Assembly (NCBI GenBank): GCA_014190475.1
Contig: BJGL01000015.1
Location: forward strand, 1-37,164
From: Bacteroidota bacterium
Lineage (GTDB): Bacteria; Bacteroidota; Bacteroidia; Chitinophagales; Chitinophagaceae
DNA: 37,164 bases
Direction of reading: 5' to 3'
The notes beneath the pieces are model-generated. The model was not told where the DNA came from, ran no database searches, and worked only from the letters and a program-made list of their open reading frames with translations. Both the position numbers and the translations under genes were made by a program. This document shows positions 32,795-37,164 of the stretch, in pieces (positions within the stretch are counted from its first letter, which is position 1; the number at the start of each line of letters is the position of its first letter).

Positions 32795-33520
32795 ATGTTT
32801 CAAGAGAAAGAATTTGATACCATTATTAATAGACGTCGCTCCAACCGACGCTTTGCAGCAGATATTGCTGTGCCAGATGCCGTAATCGAAAAAGCATTAC
32901 AGCACGCAATACTAGCGCCTAATAGCAGCAACATGCAATGCTGGGAATTTTACTGGATTCGATCTGCTGAAGAAAAAGAACGATTTGCAGCATACTGCTT
33001 AGGACAAGGTGCAGGGAGAACCGCGCAGCAATTAGTGGTGTTTGTAACAAGAGGGGACCTCTGGAAAAAAAGAGCACGATGGAATAAAGAACGAATTCAA
33101 CAGAGTATTACTGGTGAGCCCACCAAATTGCAAAAAAGAGGATTGGATTACTATGGTAAGTTAATGCCACTGGCTTATGCAAACGATCCGTTTGGATTTT
33201 TAACCCTGATCCGAAGAGCCATCAGTTTTTTTGGAGGTCTTCGAAAACCCTTTATGCGGTTTGGGGGTAGAGCCGATCAACGTATCACTGTTCATAAATC
33301 CTGTGCATTAGCAGCAGAGAATTTTATGCTATCGATAGCGGCAGCAGATTTTGATTCATGCCCAATGGAGGGTTTTGATGCGAAGCGTGTCAAAAAAGCA
33401 TTGAACCTTCCCTGCGGAGCAGAGATCAATATGATTATTGGAGTGGGCAAAGGCACTGCTGAAGGAGTATGGGGGCCCCGCTTTAGAGTTCCTTATGAAG
33501 AAGTGGTTACCGTAATTTGA
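32795..33520 (+). CDS. Nitroreductase-family protein, second type
   Basis: 241 residues. FMN-binding start RRRSNRRFAAD (13-23) with the R-R-S-x-R pattern, HAILAPNSSNMQCWEFYWI (about 37-55) for the flavin and dimer interface, and the later AAADFDSCPMEGFDAKRVKKAL with the family PMEGF loop. The centre has an inserted segment (WKKRARWNKERIQQS to GGLRKPFMRFGG, about 90-165), longer than in the nitroreductase at 20714. It starts 18 nt after the SusD terminator, so it needs its own promoter; none is obvious. Its 3' end overlaps the convergent M3 peptidase gene by 28 nt. Confidence 0.86.
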   Translation: MFQEKEFDTIINRRRSNRRFAADIAVPDAVIEKALQHAILAPNSSNMQCWEFYWIRSAEEKERFAAYCLGQGAGRTAQQLVVFVTRGDLWKKRARWNKERIQQSITGEPTKLQKRGLDYYGKLMPLAYANDPFGFLTLIRRAISFFGGLRKPFMRFGGRADQRITVHKSCALAAENFMLSIAAADFDSCPMEGFDAKRVKKALNLPCGAEINMIIGVGKGTAEGVWGPRFRVPYEEVVTVI

Positions 33521-35226
33521 TCCAGCTCCGCTTTAACAAACTGCATTAGCTGCTTAATGCGCGGACCTGAGAAATCAAAGGAAAGTCCAGCCGCTTCAAA
33601 TAAGTTGGGCAGAGTTCTTGTACCCCCCAATGAAAGTGCTTGCAAATAATTTTCAAGTGCAGCAGTTGGGTTTTTCTTGTATTGCTGCCATAAACCTATG
33701 GCCCCTAATTGTGCAATACCATACTCGATATAATAAAAAGGAACTTCAAATAAATGAAGCTGGCGCTGCCAAAGGACGCGACGGTATTTTTCAAGCCCTG
33801 AAAAATCAATAAGGGGAGAAGTAAATTCTTCTACAATATTCATCCACTGTTCTTCACGCTCGGCATGGGTATGCCCAGGATGTGTATAGATCCAATGCTG
33901 AAATTTATCAATGGTAGCAATCCAAGGGAAGATGGTGATCACTCTTTCTAGCTGTTGCTCTTTTGCTCTTTGTAATTCAGTTGGATCTGAAAAGAATACT
34001 TTCCAATGATCCATGCTAAATAACTCCATGGTCATACTCGCTACTTCAGCAATTTCGGTAGGATATTCTTTAAATCCATTAAGCGGAAGTGAGTGACATA
34101 AGAAAGAATGAATGGCATGTCCGCCCTCATGTACCATGGTGGTAACATCATCGAGGGTACCCGCTGCATTCATAAATATAAATGGAGCCCCACTGACAGC
34201 CAGTGGACAATTATAACCACCAGGTGCTTTGCCTTTTCTACTCTCGAGATCTAAATGTCCCATCTCTTGCATACGAGTGAGGCAGGCAGCAAAAAATGGA
34301 TTCAAGTTCGTAAAACAGGCAATAGTTTTTTCGACTAACGCAGAGGGACTAGCAAATGGCCGAAGCGGTTTGGTTCCAGTAGGCTCTGCCTCTAAATCCC
34401 AGGGACGTAATTTGTCAACTCCTAATTTTTTTCTTTTCTGTTCGTATAACTGGTTCACCAAGGGCATCACATGATCACGAACTGCTTCATGAAACTGTTC
34501 ACAGGTAGTATGATCATAATCAAATCGACCTAACTCCATAAACCGATAAGCCCGATAATCTGTAAAACCGGCATGTGCTGCTATTAAATTTCTCTTTTCA
34601 AGTAATTGATCAAACAAATCATGTAAGGATACCTGATCCTGAAAACGACGTTCTGCAATTTTTAAATATACTTCTTCACGTACAGAGCGATCCTCGTCTT
34701 CTAAAAATAAAGCCGCTTGTTGCAACGTATATTCCTGTCCTTTTACCGTTACAGACATTTTACCGGCAATCACTCCAAATTGTTGCTGTAACACATTTAG
34801 TTCAGCAATTACTGGAATATTTGCCTCTCTAAAAAGATCAATTTGTTTACGAATACTACGTAGAAATGTAAAATAGGTATTGGCATTTAACGATGCAGTA
34901 AATGGACAGTCAATTAATTTTCGATTCAACCGATCAGACCAAGGCTGTATCATAGGTTGAATCTCCAACATAAAAAAGTTGAAAGACTCTTCCAGTGCTT
35001 TGTTCTCCGTATCACAGGTCATACGGATCTGACGCCAGCAAGCATCTTCACTGATAACAGACTCCAATTCGCTAACATCCCGAAGCCATTGCTCCAATTC
35101 AGCAAGCGAAGAAAGCGAACGACTTTCGAGTTCCTCAAAAAAAGGAGCTAAGCTATTCCAGTCTGTCAGCGTAAAATCAACTGGCAAATAATGACGGGGA
35201 AGTTTTTGTATATCCGCAGAATACAT
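33493..35226 (-). CDS. M3-family oligoendopeptidase (PepF-like)
   Basis: 577 residues with no signal peptide, so cytoplasmic. The zinc motif is H366-EGGH370, with the third ligand E394 in PTEIAEVASMTMELF 28 residues after H366, as in M3 enzymes. N-terminal helices (about 1-210) form the clam-shell half that restricts entry to oligopeptides. PFIFMNAAGTLDDVTTMVHEGGH, spanning about 348-370, is the usual approach to the site. It would finish hydrolysis of imported peptides. It starts 14 nt after the DUF5606 gene, forming a two-gene transcript, and its last 28 nt overlap the convergent nitroreductase gene. Confidence 0.92.
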   Translation of the reverse strand: MYSADIQKLPRHYLPVDFTLTDWNSLAPFFEELESRSLSSLAELEQWLRDVSELESVISEDACWRQIRMTCDTENKALEESFNFFMLEIQPMIQPWSDRLNRKLIDCPFTASLNANTYFTFLRSIRKQIDLFREANIPVIAELNVLQQQFGVIAGKMSVTVKGQEYTLQQAALFLEDEDRSVREEVYLKIAERRFQDQVSLHDLFDQLLEKRNLIAAHAGFTDYRAYRFMELGRFDYDHTTCEQFHEAVRDHVMPLVNQLYEQKRKKLGVDKLRPWDLEAEPTGTKPLRPFASPSALVEKTIACFTNLNPFFAACLTRMQEMGHLDLESRKGKAPGGYNCPLAVSGAPFIFMNAAGTLDDVTTMVHEGGHAIHSFLCHSLPLNGFKEYPTEIAEVASMTMELFSMDHWKVFFSDPTELQRAKEQQLERVITIFPWIATIDKFQHWIYTHPGHTHAEREEQWMNIVEEFTSPLIDFSGLEKYRRVLWQRQLHLFEVPFYYIEYGIAQLGAIGLWQQYKKNPTAALENYLQALSLGGTRTLPNLFEAAGLSFDFSGPRIKQLMQFVKAELDQITVTTSS

Positions 35227-35240
35227 AAATACGAAGCGAT

Positions 35241-35636
35241 CTACTCAGCTCCCTCAGAGAGCTTTAATTCAATTTTTGCATTCTTTAATTGCGTAAACCA
35301 CTTGACCATTTTACGACGATCGCTATCATAAACCCGATCAAAATCCATATCAGGAAAAACTTGTTTAAAGTAGTTCTTTACTGCTGCAGCATCTTTTTCT
35401 GCAGGTAAGGCAAGGGTTGCTTTTTCCATAGCCTTGAATACATCTACCAGATTTACGTTCTCCCGAATGGTATACACTTCGATACTTTCTAGGTGAGAAA
35501 ACTGGTGAACACGGGTAGATACGAAGCGTGTACTGCTATCTTCCATCGAACGAACAATACCGCCATCCGCTTTACTACTGACCAGCTCAAACAGACCTGG
35601 CAAACCACTAACGGCAACTAACTGATTATACTCCAT
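35241..35636 (-). CDS. DUF5606-family protein
   Basis: 131 residues, cytoplasmic. The start YNQLVAVSGLPGLFELVSS is the family pattern of a beta-rich N-terminal unit (xxAVSGxPGLFxLxS), followed by STRFVSTRVHQFSHLESIEVYT and a helical second half KAMEKATLALPAEKDAAAVKNYFKQVFPDMDFDRVYDSD. The ending MVKWFTQLKNAKIELKL is also as expected. The family is found across Bacteroidota and its function is not known to me. It is first in a transcript with the M3 peptidase gene and has an exact TAnnTTTG box 23 nt upstream. Confidence 0.82.
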   Translation of the reverse strand: MEYNQLVAVSGLPGLFELVSSKADGGIVRSMEDSSTRFVSTRVHQFSHLESIEVYTIRENVNLVDVFKAMEKATLALPAEKDAAAVKNYFKQVFPDMDFDRVYDSDRRKMVKWFTQLKNAKIELKLSEGAE

Positions 35637-35659
35637 TTCTTTATAAAATGATAAGGGGG

Positions 35660-35667
35660 CAAAGATA
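35660..35667 (-). promoter_or_regulatory. TAnnTTTG -7 box before DUF5606 gene
   Basis: Minus-strand TATCTTTG, an exact consensus match ending 23 nt before the ATG at 35636. A TTG upstream is only 12 nt away, closer than usual, so the -33 element is uncertain. Confidence 0.45.
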
Positions 35668-35755
35668 CTCGACTACCGTCAAATCCCTACCTTTAAGATC
35701 AATTGAAACGAAAGTAAATTTTCCCAACTTCGTCAAATTGCTTTAAAATTATAGT

Positions 35756-36205
35756 ATGAAAAAAATAGCCCTTTTTGCCATCCTGATCAGCTGCAGTGCC
35801 ATTTCCTTTGCACAACCTCCAGGTGGAGGCGGTGGTTTCCAACGTCGTACCCCTGCTGAGCGCGCAGCCGTTATTCATCAAAAATTGGATAGCGCATTTA
35901 AATTAGAGTCTGCTAAATTAACGATGATTGACACGGCATTAACGGTTCTATACAGAAAGCAAGATGCGCGTATGCAGGAAGTAAGAGATATGATGATGAA
36001 CGGAGGTGGAAATATGGACCGCGAAGCCATGCGTGAAGAAATGCAAAAATGGAGTGGTGCACAGGAAGAAATTTTAAAAGCTGTGCTCACCGCTGAACAA
36101 TTTACAATCTGGAAAGATCAAATATTACCATCCATGCGTCCAGCCCGTCCTGCCGGAGCAGGTGGAGGAGGTGGTGGAGGTAATTGGCGTGGTGGCGGAA
36201 ACTAA
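35756..36205 (+). CDS. Secreted glycine-rich helical protein (Spy/CpxP-like)
   Basis: 149 residues. Signal peptide KKIALFAILISCSAISFAQ. A glycine run after PPG precedes a helical core (about 32-122): TPAERAAVIHQKLDSAFKL, then LYRKQDARMQEVRDMMMN, EAMREEMQKWSGAQEEILKAVLTAEQF and WKDQILPSM. The tail is proline/glycine-rich (GGGGGGG, then NWRGGGN). A small helical exported protein with many Met and Glu, and an LTAEQ-type motif, resembles Spy/CpxP (LTXXQ) chaperone-like proteins, but this is a resemblance, not proof. It diverges from DUF5606 and converges with polA, 9 nt apart. Confidence 0.6.
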   Translation: MKKIALFAILISCSAISFAQPPGGGGGFQRRTPAERAAVIHQKLDSAFKLESAKLTMIDTALTVLYRKQDARMQEVRDMMMNGGGNMDREAMREEMQKWSGAQEEILKAVLTAEQFTIWKDQILPSMRPARPAGAGGGGGGGNWRGGGN

Positions 36206-36214
36206 TTTAAATTT

Positions 36215-37164
36215 TTAGTGTGCCTCAAGCCAGTTTTCACCTTGACCACACTCAGCAATTACAGGGACCCCATTGGGGAGTTCTAGTGCTTCTTGCATAG
36301 AAGCAATGATTAAAGGCTTTAATGTAGCAGCTTCGGAACGTAATGCATCAAAGATTAATTCGTCATGGACCTGCAAGATCATTTTACTTTTTAAACCGGC
36401 CGCTAGTATAGCGTGATATACTTTTTGCATCGCTAATTTGATCATGTCAGCAGCCGTACCTTGAATAGGTGAATTAATGGCATTGCGCTCAGCAAAACCA
36501 CGCACCGTAAAATTAGAAGAGTGAATATCCCGCAGCCAACGTTTACGCCCTAACAAAGTTTCAACATACCCTTTTTCCTTAGCAAAACGAATAGTACTAT
36601 CCATGTACTCCTGAATACCAGGAAACTCGCGTTTGTAATTAGCAATAATTTCTTTAGCCTCCGTACGCGATATCCCTAAGTTATCTGCCAAACCAAAAGC
36701 ACCTTGCCCATAAATAATACCAAAGTTCACACTCTTGGCCTTGTAACGCATCTCTTTAGTTACTTCAGACTCAGGCACATTATAAACACGAGCAGCGGTA
36801 GCCGTATGAATATCTTTTCCTTCTTTGAAAGACGCACACATATTGGTGTCTCCGCTAATGGCAGCTACTATTCGTAATTCAATCTGAGAATAGTCCGCAG
36901 AGAGTAAAATATGATTTTTGTCCCTTGGGACGAACGCTTTTCTAATTTCTCGACCTCGTTCCGTACGCACAGGAATATTCTGAAGATTAGGATTATTACT
37001 GGCTAATCTACCTGTAACGGCAACTGCTTGTCCGTAAGTAGTATGTACACGCCCCGTTTTAGGATTGATCAATTCAGGCAGTGCATCAACATAGGTTGAT
37101 TTCAATTTAGTCAGCTGCCGATACGTTAAAATATCAGCAACTATTTCATGCCCCTTGGCTGCTA
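36215..37164 (-). CDS. polA: DNA polymerase I, C-terminal part
   Basis: The frame stays open to the window edge, so the N-terminus (5' nuclease, 3'-5' exonuclease domains) is outside; about 316 residues are visible. The TTG at 37103-37105 is an internal Leu in the family segment YRQLTKLKSTYVDALP, not a start. Polymerase motifs: RLASNNPNLQNIPVRTERGR, motif A DYSQIELRI with the catalytic Asp, the O-helix RYKAKSVNFGIIYG, and motif C QVHDELIF with the second catalytic Asp. The last residues are GENWLEAH, a normal end for PolA. The enzyme acts in DNA repair and Okazaki fragment processing. Confidence 0.95.
   Translation of the reverse strand, partial: AAKGHEIVADILTYRQLTKLKSTYVDALPELINPKTGRVHTTYGQAVAVTGRLASNNPNLQNIPVRTERGREIRKAFVPRDKNHILLSADYSQIELRIVAAISGDTNMCASFKEGKDIHTATAARVYNVPESEVTKEMRYKAKSVNFGIIYGQGAFGLADNLGISRTEAKEIIANYKREFPGIQEYMDSTIRFAKEKGYVETLLGRKRWLRDIHSSNFTVRGFAERNAINSPIQGTAADMIKLAMQKVYHAILAAGLKSKMILQVHDELIFDALRSEAATLKPLIIASMQEALELPNGVPVIAECGQGENWLEAH

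Noticed and set aside
36160-36204. Glycine-codon repeat at the end of the 35756 gene as a DNA repeat array
   Set aside because: Irregular GGN codons encoding a Gly-rich tail; low complexity from coding, not a tandem repeat unit.

Overview
The window looks like chromosomal DNA of a Bacteroidota bacterium, most likely near Chitinophagaceae. The support is a SusC/SusD pair, DUF5916, DUF1080 and DUF5606 family proteins, AT-rich DNA with few Shine-Dalgarno sites, and promoter-like TAnnTTTG boxes placed 17-25 nt before several starts. The family-level placement is inference. No rRNA, tRNA, insertion sequence, phage or CRISPR array was seen. Genes are packed tightly, often 1-13 nt apart within operons and with almost no space between convergent genes.

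Layout. (1) 1-1520: end of an arsenic operon (arsR cut by the window edge, arsM, thioredoxin-type arsC). (2) 1559-4595: a possible 35-aa membrane peptide, then a minus-strand operon of membrane fatty-acid desaturase, NTF2-like secreted protein and dihydroorotase. (3) 4772-8857: a tryptophan-rich membrane protein, a one-helix membrane protein and a CBM9-like/DUF5916 outer-membrane protein. (4) 8861-11577: a minus-strand three-gene cluster (two exported DUF1080 proteins and an exported Gfo/Idh/MocA oxidoreductase) with 1-nt gaps, which fits oxidation and cleavage of 3-keto-glycosides. (5) 11674-15469: a divergent plus-strand operon of di-haem peroxidase, GH29 fucosidase, VOC protein, Cys/His-rich periplasmic protein and GyrI-like protein.

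(6) 15475-20698 is the most unusual part. An exported HisC-like aminotransferase diverges from an operon encoding a CX4CH cytochrome fused to a PHM/DBH-like copper monooxygenase domain, a pterin carbinolamine dehydratase, a Tat-exported class V aminotransferase and a serine beta-lactamase-like hydrolase. (7) 20714-24968: a minus-strand run of MHS-type transporter, small membrane protein, sterol-desaturase-family hydroxylase, a second class V aminotransferase and a nitroreductase. (8) 25114-25323: a 51-codon small ORF and a bidirectional terminator. (9) 25327-35636: M16 peptidase, divergent SusC/SusD pair ending in a strong terminator, a second nitroreductase, M3 oligopeptidase and DUF5606 protein; secreted peptidase, outer-membrane importer and cytoplasmic oligopeptidase together suggest peptide use. 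(10) 35756-37164: a secreted glycine-rich helical protein and the 3' end of polA.

No known defence system or secondary-metabolite cluster was recognised. The best candidate for something undescribed is the haem-copper fusion protein with its exported PLP enzymes. All functions are read from sequence motifs alone; no database search was run.
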